Assembly: GCA_002747035.1 (NCBI GenBank)
Contig: PDRZ01000020.1
Coordinates: forward strand, 113,810 to 177,809
From: Rhodobacterales bacterium
GTDB taxonomy: Bacteria > Pseudomonadota > Alphaproteobacteria > Rhodobacterales > Rhodobacteraceae
DNA: 64,000 nucleotides
Reading direction: 5' to 3'
The notes below the pieces were generated by a model, which saw only the letters and a list, made by a program, of their open reading frames with translations, was not told the origin of the DNA and ran no database searches. The translations under genes were made by a program, and so were the position numbers. The stretch's first letter is position 1, and each line of letters begins with the position of its first letter. Of the stretch, positions 9,118 to 18,029 are shown in pieces.

Positions 9118-9336
9118 CATGCGCGAGTTGTCCCGCCGCAGGATATCCGCATATATCGCACCGAAAGGCATGTTGCTGCGGGCCGGAGATGAGCCGGGGG
9201 GAAGAAGGCGCGCAGGATTGCGGATTTCCCCCTTTTCGCGGGATAATCCATCCCTGACGTCAAGGCGGTGGTTGACGCCGCCGTGCAAGATGCGAAGCTG
9301 GGCCAACCCGAGATGCCATAAAGGAATCCCCACGAT

Positions 9337-10047
9337 ATGATCGAACCTCTTGTGTTGATCCCCGGCATGATGTGTGACGCCCGGCTCTACGCCCCGCAAA
9401 TCGACGTCATGAGCCGCGAGATGGGGGTCATGGTGGCCCCGGCGACCGTGGGAGAGCGGATCGAGGAGATCGCCTCGAACATCCTGACCATGGCCCCTGC
9501 CAAATTTGCGCTGGCTGGGTTGAGCATGGGGGGGATCATCGCCATGGAGATCCTGCGCCGCGCCCCCGACCGGGTGACCCGGATCGCGCTTTTGGATACC
9601 AATCCGTTGGCCGAAACGCCACAAAGCGCGGCCGCCTATGAGCCGATGATCGTCGGGGTCAAAGCGGGGCGGCTGGATGATGTGATGCGCGGGTTCATGA
9701 AGCCCGATTACCTTGCCCCCGGACCGCGACGGATGGAGGTTCTGGCGCTGATGTCGCAGATGGCGGCGGATATGGGCGAGGCGGTCTTTCTGCGCCAGAT
9801 CAGGGCGTTACAGCGACGCCGGGATCAACAGGTGGTATTGCGCCGTTGCAAGGTGCCGGCGCTGGTGATGTGTGGGGCCTATGACGGGTTGACCCCGGTC
9901 AAACGGCATCAGTTCATGGCCGAGCTGATCCCCTATGCCCGGCTGGAGGTCATCGAGGACGCGGGCCATGTGCCCACGCTGGAGGCGCCCGAGGCAACCA
10001 CGGCGGCGTTGCGCACGTGGATGAAGCAGCCCCTTGTGCTGCAATAA
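9337..10047 (+). CDS. alpha/beta hydrolase
   Basis: A 236-residue alpha/beta hydrolase with an N-terminal LVLIPGMMCDARLY oxyanion strand, nucleophile elbow GLSMGG, late acid in MCGAYDGLTP and catalytic His in DAGHVPTLEAP. The short lid resembles the BioH/MenH-like group, but neighbours do not indicate a biotin or menaquinone role. AAAGGAATCCC precedes the ATG. Its stop overlaps the next ATG (TAATG), so the two are translationally coupled. Confidence 0.8.
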   Translation: MIEPLVLIPGMMCDARLYAPQIDVMSREMGVMVAPATVGERIEEIASNILTMAPAKFALAGLSMGGIIAMEILRRAPDRVTRIALLDTNPLAETPQSAAAYEPMIVGVKAGRLDDVMRGFMKPDYLAPGPRRMEVLALMSQMAADMGEAVFLRQIRALQRRRDQQVVLRRCKVPALVMCGAYDGLTPVKRHQFMAELIPYARLEVIEDAGHVPTLEAPEATTAALRTWMKQPLVLQ

Positions 10048-10280
10048 TGCCGCCCGGGCGTGATCTGAAGCCGCAACTGGCCCGGTTGCAGGCGTGGAGC
10101 CGTCGTCATATTCCCCGGGGGCTTCGGCTTGTGGCCGGGCTTTTGTTGATGATCGGCGGCGTTTTCGGGTTCCTGCCCATTCTGGGGTTCTGGATGATCC
10201 CGTTGGGCGTGGCCGTGGCCGCGTTGGATGTGGTGCCGTTGTGGCGCTGGATCAGGGCGCGTTTTGGGGGGCGCAAATGA
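10047..10280 (+). CDS. small membrane protein, hypothetical
   Basis: A 77-residue basic protein with two closely spaced hydrophobic stretches (LRLVAGLLLMIGGVFGFLP and LGFWMIPLGVAVAALD), ending RWIRARFGGRK. The start is the ATG in the TAATG overlap with the upstream hydrolase; an upstream in-frame start would overlap that gene more. It resembles PGPGW-type small inner-membrane proteins only loosely. Function unknown. Confidence 0.6.
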   Translation: MPPGRDLKPQLARLQAWSRRHIPRGLRLVAGLLLMIGGVFGFLPILGFWMIPLGVAVAALDVVPLWRWIRARFGGRK

Positions 10281-10352
10281 AACGGATCGTGTTGATCACC
10301 CATGAGCTTTGGCCGTGGCAGGACAGGAAATCCAATTGAGGTGAGCGCGCTT

Positions 10353-10433
10353 TAAAGTGTTTCCGCACAACATATCAGCAGTGCAGGCGTTTCCAGCTAT
10401 TGCTGTGATCCAACAATAAATGGAAACGCTTTA
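10353..10433 (-). repeat. family 2 palindromic element
   Basis: An 81-bp element with TAAAGTGTTTCC / GGAAACGCTTTA ends and an internal AGCTATTGCTGTGATCCAAC segment shared with the copy at 49244-49358. Its last three bases are the TAA stop codon of the DUF6151 gene on the minus strand, so the element abuts that gene exactly. Confidence 0.8.
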
Positions 10434-10988
10434 GTAAAACGCGGCGCGCGCTTCACGGCTGAGTAGGGTGGGGGGCGCAATTGGGGCATTTTCCTTGAAA
10501 AACGGGCTGTTACGCCAGCGCCCCGAAAGATTTGCGGCGATCATCATTCGCACAACGCGCGCGCCGATCCGGTTGAACCCCTGATGTTTGTAACTGCCAT
10601 CGGGTTGTTTCATGAACACCTGGAACCGCGTGGGACCCAGGGCCGCGGGGTCGTCAAAGCGCGCGGCCAGAAACCCGGCGAGGGGCAAACGGGCAAACCG
10701 AAGCGTGGTGGTGAGGGGGGTGTTGCAGCAGCGCGCGTACCAGCGATAGACCCCTTTGGGAGAAAGCTGGAGCGCGGCCAGATGATCCGCGCCATGGGTG
10801 ATCCGGATCCGGTCCTGGGTGGTTTGCCATATATCAACACCGTTGGGGGCCGGATCCTGCTGTTGAAAATACAGCATCGCGGCGCGGCAATCGGGGCAAT
10901 GACAGGTGACCCGATGGCCCGCAGACCGCGCCATATCCACGGTGCCCCGCACCGTTCCACATGTGCAGGAAAACCCGTTTTTTCTCAT
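10431..10988 (-). CDS. DUF6151 / GFA-like zinc-binding protein
   Basis: A 185-residue protein with a cysteine pattern typical of the Mss4/GFA-like fold: C8-x-C10, C29-x-C31-x2-C34 and the pair C87-C88 (YARCCNTP). Members were named for glutathione-dependent formaldehyde activation, but most have no proven activity, and this one matches the DUF6151 branch. Its stop codon lies in the end of a family 2 repeat element, so the native 3' end may have been replaced. It is downstream of phaZ on the same strand with a 12-bp gap and may be read through from it. Confidence 0.7.
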   Translation of the reverse strand: MRKNGFSCTCGTVRGTVDMARSAGHRVTCHCPDCRAAMLYFQQQDPAPNGVDIWQTTQDRIRITHGADHLAALQLSPKGVYRWYARCCNTPLTTTLRFARLPLAGFLAARFDDPAALGPTRFQVFMKQPDGSYKHQGFNRIGARVVRMMIAANLSGRWRNSPFFKENAPIAPPTLLSREARAAFY

Positions 10989-11000
10989 GATTTCAAATTC

Positions 11001-12305
11001 TTAGGCCGCAGCGTTCTTGTTTGCGGCTTTCTTCGCGGTTTTCTTGGCGGCCTTTTTCGGCGCGACCTCTCGCGGCCCGGAATTGGCATCGATGAAGTCG
11101 ATGACCAGCGGGCGGATATTGTTGCGCCAGCTTGATCCGGCGAAGATGCCATAGTGACCGGCACCGGGTTCTACGTGGCTTGCCTTCATGCTGTCATCCA
11201 GACCGGTGCATAGGTCCAGCGCGGCGATACATTGGCCGGGGGCGGAAATATCGTCCTTTTCCCCTTCGACCGATTTCACGGCAACATTGGTGATGGCACC
11301 CATGTCGACCTTGTGCCCATCAACCACGAATTCGTTCTTGGCAATTTCACGATTCTTGAAGATGCGTTCGACCGTGGAGAGGTAGAATTCCGCCGTCATG
11401 TCCATGACCGCAAGGTATTCATCATAGAAGCGGTTATGGGGGTCGTGATCGCCCGCCTCGCCCTTCATGACCCGGTTGATTTGATTCTGGAACGCATTGG
11501 AATGGCGGTCGGCATTCATCGAAATGAAGCTGGAAAGCTGTAGCAGGCCGGGATACACCATGCGGCCCACGCCCTTGTATTTAAAGCCCACACGCTGGAT
11601 CATCATCTCTTCGAGCTGGCCCATTGTGACGGAAGCGCCGAAATCGGTCACATCCGTGGGGGCGGCACCCGGGTCGATCGGCCCACCGATCAGGGTGAGC
11701 GAGCGGGGCTGCTCTTCGGGGTGCAGTTCGGCCAGATAGGCCGTCGCGGCCAGGGTGAGCGGCGCGGGTTGGCAAACGGCGATCACATGGGTATCGGGCC
11801 CCATCTCGCGCATGAAGTCCATCAGATAGAGGGTATAATCCTCGATATCAAACTTGCCTTCGGAGACTGGGATGTCGCGGGCATTGTGCCAGTCCGTGAT
11901 ATAGACCTCGCAATCCACCAGCAGCGATTTCACGGTCGAGCGCAGCAGGGTGGCATAGTGACCGGACATCGGCGCAACCAGCAGAACCTTGCGCGGGTTC
12001 GGTTCGCGCCCGACAACGTTGAAATGGATCAGGTCGCCAAAGGGACGTTCCACCACGGTGTCGACATTGACCAGGTGATCCTTGCCATCCGGGCAGACAA
12101 AGGTGCGAATGCCCCAGTCCGGTTTGACCACCATACGCTGGAATGTCCGTTCGGTTACTTCGCCCCATGCGGCCATCCATTGCAGAGCAGGGTTTGGCAC
12201 CATCGAAAACATCGGGTAGGATGCAAAGGAGAGGGCGGATGCACCCAGCCACTGATTAGTGTTACGCATAGTTTCCATCAGATCGTAGTGGGCCATATAC
12301 CGCAT
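11001..12305 (-). CDS. phaZ: intracellular poly(3-hydroxybutyrate) depolymerase
   Basis: A 434-residue PhaZ of the intracellular alphaproteobacterial type, which degrades stored PHB. The nucleophile is a cysteine in AVCQPAP (C178), as in the Cys-Asp-His depolymerases; the late EPGAGHYGIFAG segment carries the catalytic His. The C-terminus is a lysine/alanine-rich tail (about 25 residues of KKAAKKTAKK type), unusual for the enzyme and like PhaF/histone-H1 tails. Start chosen at the ATG with AAGGAG 6 bp upstream; the frame is open to 12884 but that covers phaC. Divergent from phaC with a shared promoter region. Confidence 0.92.
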   Translation of the reverse strand: MRYMAHYDLMETMRNTNQWLGASALSFASYPMFSMVPNPALQWMAAWGEVTERTFQRMVVKPDWGIRTFVCPDGKDHLVNVDTVVERPFGDLIHFNVVGREPNPRKVLLVAPMSGHYATLLRSTVKSLLVDCEVYITDWHNARDIPVSEGKFDIEDYTLYLMDFMREMGPDTHVIAVCQPAPLTLAATAYLAELHPEEQPRSLTLIGGPIDPGAAPTDVTDFGASVTMGQLEEMMIQRVGFKYKGVGRMVYPGLLQLSSFISMNADRHSNAFQNQINRVMKGEAGDHDPHNRFYDEYLAVMDMTAEFYLSTVERIFKNREIAKNEFVVDGHKVDMGAITNVAVKSVEGEKDDISAPGQCIAALDLCTGLDDSMKASHVEPGAGHYGIFAGSSWRNNIRPLVIDFIDANSGPREVAPKKAAKKTAKKAANKNAAA

Positions 12306-12413
12306 GAGCGTCTCCTTGTTACAGTCCTGTGGCATATCCAGCCATGGGGCGCGCAAGAGGGCGCCCAAGGGAGGAATGCTGCGTAGCAGCGAAAGTAAGG
12401 GAATTACGTTAAG
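12306..12413. promoter_or_regulatory. divergent phaZ / phaC promoter region
   Basis: A 108-bp divergent intergenic space that should hold both promoters. It includes a CTGC-GTA-GCAG box 25 bp before the phaC start (listed separately). Confidence 0.6.
12378..12390. promoter_or_regulatory. candidate PhaR operator upstream of phaC
   Basis: Perfect inverted repeat GCTGC-GTA-GCAGC. It fits CTGC-N3-4-GCAG, the recognition sequence described for PhaR in Paracoccus denitrificans. The phaR gene lies 2.6 kb downstream. Confidence 0.7.
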
Positions 12414-14207
12414 ATGACAACAAAAGACGATGTCGCAGGGCAAAATCTCGAAAAACTGAATGAAAATCTTGCCCGGGTAGAGGCCTTGTCGCAACGTCTT
12501 ATCAATGTCATGTCGCATCGAAAAGCGGTGAACCCGACGTTGAATGGCCCGGATCAGGAGCTGTTCGCCAAGGCCGGGGCAGCCTATTGGACGGAATTGA
12601 TGCAGAACCCCGCCAAGGTGTTCGAGCAACAGTTGGATTACTGGGGCAATACGGTCAAGCATTTCATGGAAGCCCAACAGGTATTGGCCAAAGGCAAGAT
12701 TGAAGCGCCCGAGGACCACACCCCCACCGACCGCCGTTTTGCCAACCCGTTGTGGCAGACCAACCCTTATTTCAACTTCGTCAAACAGCAATACATGATG
12801 AATGCCAAGGCGATTCGCGACACGGTTGACGGGTTGGAGGATCTGGACCCCACCGAACGCCGCAAGCTGGATTACTTTTCTCAACAGATCATTGACATGT
12901 TATCCCCCACTAATTTCCTGGGCACCAACCCGGATGCGTTGGAACGGGCCATCGAAACCGAGGGCGAATCGCTGGTGCGGGGGCTGGAGAACCTGATCAG
13001 TGATCTTGAGGTCAATGACGGTGAGCTGTTGGTCAGACTGGCCGATGACCGCGCGTTCGAGCTGGGGAAAAACGTCGCAACCACCCCGGGCGAGGTGGTG
13101 TTTCGCAATCGCATGATGGAACTGATCCAATACACGCCCGCCACCGAAACCGTACACAAAACGCCGCTGGTGATCTTTCCGCCCTGGATCAACAAGTTCT
13201 ACATTCTGGATCTCAAGGCCCAGAACAGTCTGATCAAGTGGATTGTTGAACAGGGGTTCACACTGTTCGTGGTCAGCTGGGTCAACCCCGGTGTGGCCTA
13301 TCGTGATGTGGGTATGGACACCTATATAGAAGAAGGGTTTCTTGAGGCGATCCGCGTGGCCAAGGAGATCACCGGCGAAAAACAGGTTAATACGGTGGGC
13401 TATTGCATTGCCGGGACCACGCTGCACCTGACCCTGGCGCTGTTGAAGAAACGCAAAGACAAGTCGATCAAATCCGCCACCTTCTTTACGGCTCTTACGG
13501 ATTTCAGCGAGCAGGGGGAGTTCACGCCCTTCTTGCAGGAAGAATTCATCGATGGAATCGAGGACGAGGTGGACAAATACGGTGTGCTGCGGTCGCTTGT
13601 CATGTCGCGCACCATGAGCTTTTTGCGGTCCAATGACCTTGTCTATTCCCCGGCGATCAAGAATTACATGATGGGGGAAACACCGCCTGCGTTCGATTTG
13701 CTGTTCTGGAACGGGGACGGGTCGAACCTGCCGGCGCGTATGGCCAAGGAATATCTGCGTGGGCTGTGCCAGAACAATGATTTCGTTTCCGGCGGGTTCC
13801 GGGTGTGTGGCGAAGTGTTGAAAATTTCCGATGTGGATGTGCCGTTGTGTTCGATCACCTGTGAAACCGACCATATCGCCCCGTGGAAAGATTGCTATCG
13901 GGGGTTCCGGATGACGGGATCCGAGAGCAAGACCTTTATCGTGTCTGAATCCGGCCACATCGCGGGCATTGTCAATCCGCCCAGCAAGAAGAAGTACGGG
14001 CATTATACCAACCCGGACCTGAGCGGGGATTGTGACGCCTGGATGCAGGGCGCGACCTATCACGAAGGCACGTGGTGGCCGCGCTGGGGCAAGTGGCTGG
14101 CCAAGCGTTCGGGCAAGAAAGTCCCGGCGCGTACCCCCGGCGATTCGGCTTATCCGCCCATCGTTCCGGCCCCCGGCACCTATGTGAAGGCCATCCCGGA
14201 TCTTTAA
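12414..14207 (+). CDS. phaC: class I poly(3-hydroxyalkanoate) synthase
   Basis: A 597-residue class I PHA synthase polymerising 3-hydroxyacyl-CoA at the granule surface. The lipase-like box GYCIAG carries the nucleophile C331; the catalytic Asp is in CETDHIAPW and the His in SESGHIAGIVNPP. The N-terminal region (about 60-240) is the regulatory half and the rest is the alpha/beta hydrolase catalytic half. Length fits class I (about 590). Followed by phasin and phaR; no phaE, so class III is excluded. Confidence 0.96.
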   Translation: MTTKDDVAGQNLEKLNENLARVEALSQRLINVMSHRKAVNPTLNGPDQELFAKAGAAYWTELMQNPAKVFEQQLDYWGNTVKHFMEAQQVLAKGKIEAPEDHTPTDRRFANPLWQTNPYFNFVKQQYMMNAKAIRDTVDGLEDLDPTERRKLDYFSQQIIDMLSPTNFLGTNPDALERAIETEGESLVRGLENLISDLEVNDGELLVRLADDRAFELGKNVATTPGEVVFRNRMMELIQYTPATETVHKTPLVIFPPWINKFYILDLKAQNSLIKWIVEQGFTLFVVSWVNPGVAYRDVGMDTYIEEGFLEAIRVAKEITGEKQVNTVGYCIAGTTLHLTLALLKKRKDKSIKSATFFTALTDFSEQGEFTPFLQEEFIDGIEDEVDKYGVLRSLVMSRTMSFLRSNDLVYSPAIKNYMMGETPPAFDLLFWNGDGSNLPARMAKEYLRGLCQNNDFVSGGFRVCGEVLKISDVDVPLCSITCETDHIAPWKDCYRGFRMTGSESKTFIVSESGHIAGIVNPPSKKKYGHYTNPDLSGDCDAWMQGATYHEGTWWPRWGKWLAKRSGKKVPARTPGDSAYPPIVPAPGTYVKAIPDL

Positions 14208-14239
14208 TTTTCTTTTTTTATCAGGGGTTTTGCGTATTT

Positions 14240-14256
14240 TTGCTGCAATGCAGCAA
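14240..14256. promoter_or_regulatory. candidate PhaR operator upstream of phasin gene
   Basis: Perfect 17-bp palindrome TTGCTGCA-A-TGCAGCAA containing CTGC-AAT-GCAG, 33 bp after the phaC stop and about 100 bp before the phasin start. A second TGC/GCA-rich patch lies at 14271-14287. This is the arrangement by which PhaR represses phaP until PHB granules titrate it. Confidence 0.75.
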
Positions 14257-14358
14257 GAAAAAGCTTGAAATGCCGCAGCGCAGAAAGCATATTGTTTGCA
14301 GACGCAGAGAAACGCGAAACCCTGAAGGGCCAAGGCCCGGTTCAAAAGGAAAACCAAA

Positions 14359-14802
14359 ATGACCAAGACGCCAGATTTCACCGCCGTCATGAAAGACATG
14401 ATGGGCGCATTCCCCGTTGACACTGCGGCCTTTGAAGATGCCGTGAAAAACCAGGCCGCTCTGGGCGAAAAACTGTCCGCCGTTGCTCTGGATGCCGCTG
14501 AAAAGTCGGCCGAAATCTCCAGCAAATGGACCAAAGACGCGCTGGCCAAACTGGGCGACGTTTCCAAGGCCCAGACTGATCCTGCCGATTACGCCAAAGC
14601 CATGACCGATTTTGCTTCGGCTTCCGCTGAAGTTGCTGCCGAAAACATGGCCGCCTTCGCCGAAGTTGCGAAAAAAGTGCAAATGGAAACGGTTGAGCTG
14701 CTGATGGCCGCTGGCAAGGACGTCACCGAAGAGGCGACTGCTGCTGTCAAGAAAGCAACCGACGATGTGACCAAGGCCGCCAAAAAAGCGACCGCCAAGT
14801 AA
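14359..14802 (+). CDS. phaP: phasin
   Basis: A 147-residue alanine- and lysine-rich, helix-forming protein that coats PHB granules. Phasin-2 features seen: MTKTPDFTAVMKDMMGAFPV, AKAMTDFASASAEVAAENM, and a C-terminal A/K-rich tail (VKKATDDVTKAAKKATAK). Cysteine-free and of usual size. AAGGAAAACCAAA precedes the ATG. A PhaR-type palindrome lies upstream and a strong terminator follows. Confidence 0.9.
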   Translation: MTKTPDFTAVMKDMMGAFPVDTAAFEDAVKNQAALGEKLSAVALDAAEKSAEISSKWTKDALAKLGDVSKAQTDPADYAKAMTDFASASAEVAAENMAAFAEVAKKVQMETVELLMAAGKDVTEEATAAVKKATDDVTKAAKKATAK

Positions 14803-14882
14803 GTCACAGGTAAGTCTCAGTTGAGTTACCGGGAATTCGCATCCCTCCTCCCTCTCCTCCCATCCGGGATGCGACATCCAGA

Positions 14883-14918
14883 AGAGCGAGCCTTGCGGCT
14901 CGCTCTTTCCTTTTTTTC
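14883..14918 (+). terminator. phasin terminator
   Basis: 10-bp perfect stem AGAGCGAGCC / GGCTCGCTCT with a TTGC loop, followed by TTCCTTTTTTT. A classic rho-independent terminator between phaP and phaR, so phaR needs its own promoter. Confidence 0.9.
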
Positions 14919-14939
14919 TGCGGTCGCTTAAGGTTTTGC

Positions 14940-14965
14940 TGCGGTGCTGCAATTCACGCACCGCA
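14940..14965. promoter_or_regulatory. candidate PhaR autoregulatory operator
   Basis: Inverted repeat TGCGGTGC / GCACCGCA with a 10-bp spacer containing a further CTGC, 19 bp before the phaR start. TGC-rich like the two other candidate sites, which suggests phaR is autoregulated. Confidence 0.6.
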
Positions 14966-14984
14966 ATCCTTGGGAGGGATGCCG

Positions 14985-15551
14985 ATGGCCGACAGCGAAA
15001 ACACGCTTCTGATCAAACGTTATGCAAGCCGCAGGCTGTATAATACCGAAACCAGCGATTATGTGACGCTGGACGATATCGCGGGGTTCATCCGCGCGGG
15101 CCGCGAGGTTCAGATCGTCGATCTGAAATCTGGCGACGACCTGACCCGGCAATACCTGCTTCAGATTATCGCGGAACATGAAAGCCGGGGCGAAAACGTG
15201 CTGCCTGTCTCTGTGCTGAACGATCTGGTACGCAGCTATACCGATCAGGCGGCAAGTGTGATGCCGCAATTCCTGCAGGCCAGTTTCGACATGCTGAGAG
15301 ACGGTCAATCCAAGGTGATCGAGAATTTCGGTTCCATGAATCCCATGGCCAAAATGCCGGGATTCGAAGCGATGCAGGCCCAGCAGGACGCGTTCATGAA
15401 GGCCATAACCGGCGGCTGGGGCGGCGGCGCAGGCGGCGGAGGCCCCGAGGCCAAGCCTGATGCGAAGCCCGAACCGGAAGGTGAAAACCTTGACGATATC
15501 AAGGCGCAACTTGCTGATTTGCAATCGAAATTATCCAATCTGGACAAATAG
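14985..15551 (+). CDS. phaR: PHB synthesis repressor
   Basis: A 188-residue PhaR. The N-terminal PHB/PHA-accumulation DNA-binding domain is clear (LIKRYASRRLYNTETSDYVT, about residues 8-70), followed by a domain with SVLNDLVRSYTDQA, a Gly-rich linker and an acidic C-terminus. PhaR represses phasin and its own gene and is released by binding PHB granules. The second ATG (14985) is chosen because GGGAGGG sits 6 bp upstream of it, whereas the ATG at 14979 directly abuts that site. Confidence 0.93.
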   Translation: MADSENTLLIKRYASRRLYNTETSDYVTLDDIAGFIRAGREVQIVDLKSGDDLTRQYLLQIIAEHESRGENVLPVSVLNDLVRSYTDQAASVMPQFLQASFDMLRDGQSKVIENFGSMNPMAKMPGFEAMQAQQDAFMKAITGGWGGGAGGGGPEAKPDAKPEPEGENLDDIKAQLADLQSKLSNLDK

Positions 15552-15557
15552 GCCGAG

Positions 15558-16523
15558 ATGGTCGGCAGCCCCACAAAGATCACCCTTTGGGGGGTTGAGG
15601 TTTTTGTCGCCACAGCCGAGGAACGTTCGATCTCGGCTGCTGCGCGGCGGTTGGGGGCGTCGCCTTCGGCGGTGTCTCAGCAGCTGAGCAATCTTGAAAA
15701 TGCGATCGGGGCGACCCTGCTTGACCGGTCTTCGCGTCCTGTGCGGCTGACTCCTGCGGGCGAGATTTTTCGACGCCGGGCTCAGAGCATTCTGAACGAG
15801 GCGGCCCAGGCCCGGGCCGAGCTTGCCAATTCCGATCTCAGCGCGCTGACCCGGTTCCGACTGGGCATGATCGAGGATTTCGAGGCCGATGTGACCCCGC
15901 GCCTGTTGGCGCATATGGCCGGGGAACTGACCGGGTGCCAGTTCCTGCTTGAAACCGGGGCCAGCCATTTCCTGTATGATCAGCTGGACGCCCGGGCGCT
16001 GGACGTGATCGTGGCAGCCGAGATGGGGGCACCTGCGGATTGGATGGAAGTGCATCCGATCCTGGAAGATGGATTCGTGGTCGCGGCCCCGAAAGGGGCG
16101 GTAGACCCGGATGGTAACGTGTTGAAACAACTGCAATCTTTGCCGTTGGTGCAATATACCAGCCGACACCACATGGGACGGTTGATCGCGGCGCATCTGG
16201 CGCGGCAAAACCTGACCGTGGCACATAAATTCGAGCTTGATAGCTATCACGCGATCCTGGCTTTGGTGGGGCAGGGGGCGGGGTGGACGATCCTCACACC
16301 TCTGGCATTGATGCGCGCCCGGCGGTTTGCCAGCCAGATCGACGTGATCGCATTGCCCTTTGCGCCGCTGTCGCGCCGTATCAGCCTGATTGCGCGGCAC
16401 GGTGTCTTGAACGATATGCCAGGCGAGGTGGCCGCAGCCCTGCGCGACATCGCGCGCGAGGCCATCATTGGCCCCGCGATCAAGCGTTACGGGTTTCTGG
16501 AAGACGTGGTGAAGACGTTGTAA
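15558..16523 (+). CDS. LysR family transcriptional regulator
   Basis: A 321-residue LysR regulator: N-terminal winged helix-turn-helix (ITLWGVEVFVATAEERSISAAARRLGASPSAVSQQLSNLE) and a two-lobe effector-binding domain from about residue 100. It begins 6 bp after phaR on the same strand and probably shares its transcript. Effector and targets unknown; the convergent aminotransferase gene is not an obvious target because its promoter is at its far end. Confidence 0.85.
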   Translation: MVGSPTKITLWGVEVFVATAEERSISAAARRLGASPSAVSQQLSNLENAIGATLLDRSSRPVRLTPAGEIFRRRAQSILNEAAQARAELANSDLSALTRFRLGMIEDFEADVTPRLLAHMAGELTGCQFLLETGASHFLYDQLDARALDVIVAAEMGAPADWMEVHPILEDGFVVAAPKGAVDPDGNVLKQLQSLPLVQYTSRHHMGRLIAAHLARQNLTVAHKFELDSYHAILALVGQGAGWTILTPLALMRARRFASQIDVIALPFAPLSRRISLIARHGVLNDMPGEVAAALRDIAREAIIGPAIKRYGFLEDVVKTL

Positions 16524-16532
16524 AACAATGGA

Positions 16533-17768
16533 TTACGCGGCTTCTCGGCCCATCACCTGTTGGGCGGCCATGGTCAGCGCATCCGCGATCACATCCAGTT
16601 CCGGCAGGGTCAGACGGGCGGGCAAACGGGCGTCACAGGCCTTCATCAACATCTTGCGGGTGCGGGGCAGATCGGGAGTTTCCCCGGGAATGAATTGCCA
16701 GTTCCAGAAGGCGCGGGCGTTATCTTCGGACAGGCCAAAAATCTGGACCTTGATTCCACGTTCGGCAGCGGCCTTGGCAAAGGCGCGGGCTTCGTCTTCG
16801 CTGAGGTCCACGAGGTTGAACTGGATCGAATCCGGGGCGCGGTCTTCGGGGCCCAACTTGTCCGGCACGTTCAGCCAGGGCGAGGCGTTCAGCCGTTCGG
16901 CCACGTAGTCGTGGTTGCGGCGACCATCGGTGACACGGCGCGCCACTTCGGGCAATTGCGGGCGGATAATCGCCGCCGAAAGGTTGCTAAGCCGCAGATT
17001 ATAAAGAGGAAGCTGATTTTGCCATTTGGCAAAAGCCTGTTCCAGATCCGCCGTGTTATCGGCGCGGTCCAGGTGTTTTTGCCAGCTGTGTTCATAGGCC
17101 CCCGACATGATCACGGCGCGGGCCACAAGGTCGGCGTCATCGGTGATCAGGATGCCACCTTCGCCGGCATTGACCAGCTTGTAGGATTGAAAGCTGAAAC
17201 ACCCCACGCGGCCAATGGTGCCGATGTTGCGGCCATGCCAGGTGGTGCCAAGAGAGTGGGCCGCGTCTTCGACCACGGGGACGCCGCGCGCGTTACAAAG
17301 CGCCATGATCGCGTCCATGTCCGAGGTGTGCCCGCGCATGTGGGAAATGATCACAGCCTCGATGTCATCATCGAGGCGTTGTTCGAAGTCTTTGATATCA
17401 ATGCGATAATTGTCACCAACTTCGCACAGTACGGGAATGCAGTCGGCGTGGATCACCGATGAGGGCACGGCGGCGAAGGTAAAGCCGGGGATCAGGACCC
17501 GGGCGTCGCGGGGCAGGCCAAGCGCCTTGAGCGACAGGAACAGGGCGGCGGAACAGGAGGAAACGGCCAGCGCGTATTTGCTGCCCATCATCGCCGCGAA
17601 TTCCCGTTCCAGAAGGGTCACGGGCGCGTTTTCCGGGGCGGTATAGCGGAACAGGTCCCCGGTTTTCAGCAACCGATCAATTTCGGCGCGGGCGGCTTCG
17701 GGGATGGGTTCGGCGTCATAGACATTAGGGGCGGGGGTCTGGGATGGAACCGAGTTGTTCGAGCTCAT
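16533..17768 (-). CDS. DegT/DnrJ/EryC1/StrS family PLP aminotransferase
   Basis: A 411-residue fold-type I PLP enzyme of the sugar-aminotransferase family. Seen: VSSCSAALFLSLKALGL (PLP phosphate contact), VVEDAAHSLG with the PLP-binding Asp, and the Schiff-base lysine in CFSFQSYKLVNAGEGG. Relatives transaminate keto-sugars for cell-surface glycans or antibiotics, but no sugar genes are nearby. Start chosen at the ATG with AGGAAAT upstream; the longer frame adds low-complexity sequence. Convergent with the LysR gene (9-bp gap). Confidence 0.85.
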   Translation of the reverse strand: MSSNNSVPSQTPAPNVYDAEPIPEAARAEIDRLLKTGDLFRYTAPENAPVTLLEREFAAMMGSKYALAVSSCSAALFLSLKALGLPRDARVLIPGFTFAAVPSSVIHADCIPVLCEVGDNYRIDIKDFEQRLDDDIEAVIISHMRGHTSDMDAIMALCNARGVPVVEDAAHSLGTTWHGRNIGTIGRVGCFSFQSYKLVNAGEGGILITDDADLVARAVIMSGAYEHSWQKHLDRADNTADLEQAFAKWQNQLPLYNLRLSNLSAAIIRPQLPEVARRVTDGRRNHDYVAERLNASPWLNVPDKLGPEDRAPDSIQFNLVDLSEDEARAFAKAAAERGIKVQIFGLSEDNARAFWNWQFIPGETPDLPRTRKMLMKACDARLPARLTLPELDVIADALTMAAQQVMGREAA

Positions 17769-17984
17769 GTTTTCGGATTTCCTGAATTGCAATTTCGGAA
17801 AATCTAAACGATGGCGTTGGGATTGGGAAGAAAAATCTGCGCATGCGCCGAACTCTGCCGCGATCTGCGGGCGCAGGGTTAAGGTTTGGTTTTTTGGCTG
17901 GCGGCGGGGGGGTGACTTTTGCGCAGCGGGGCGGCACCGTGGCGGCATCGGTTTGGCGTTCCGGTGGTGGAGGGCCAGAAGGTA
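17769..17984. other. intergenic, no gene seen
   Basis: Promoter side of the DegT aminotransferase gene. No open frame here resembles a known family. Confidence 0.4.
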
Positions 17985-18008
17985 AACGGCACCGGGTGGG
18001 GTGCCGTT
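17985..18008 (-). terminator. hairpin after the ferredoxin gene
   Basis: A 9-bp perfect stem AACGGCACC / GGTGCCGTT with a 6-nt loop, about 50 bp past the ferredoxin stop on the minus strand. Only a weak T tract follows, so termination may be partial. Confidence 0.5.
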
Positions 18009-18029
18009 ATTAGTGGTATTTTCGGGGGG

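Noticed and set aside
9118-9336. Short coding-like stretch (DVKAVVDAAVQDAKLGQPEMP) before the hydrolase gene
   Set aside because: It ends in a stop 15 bp before the next gene, but nothing upstream continues it and it matches no family I know; too short to call.
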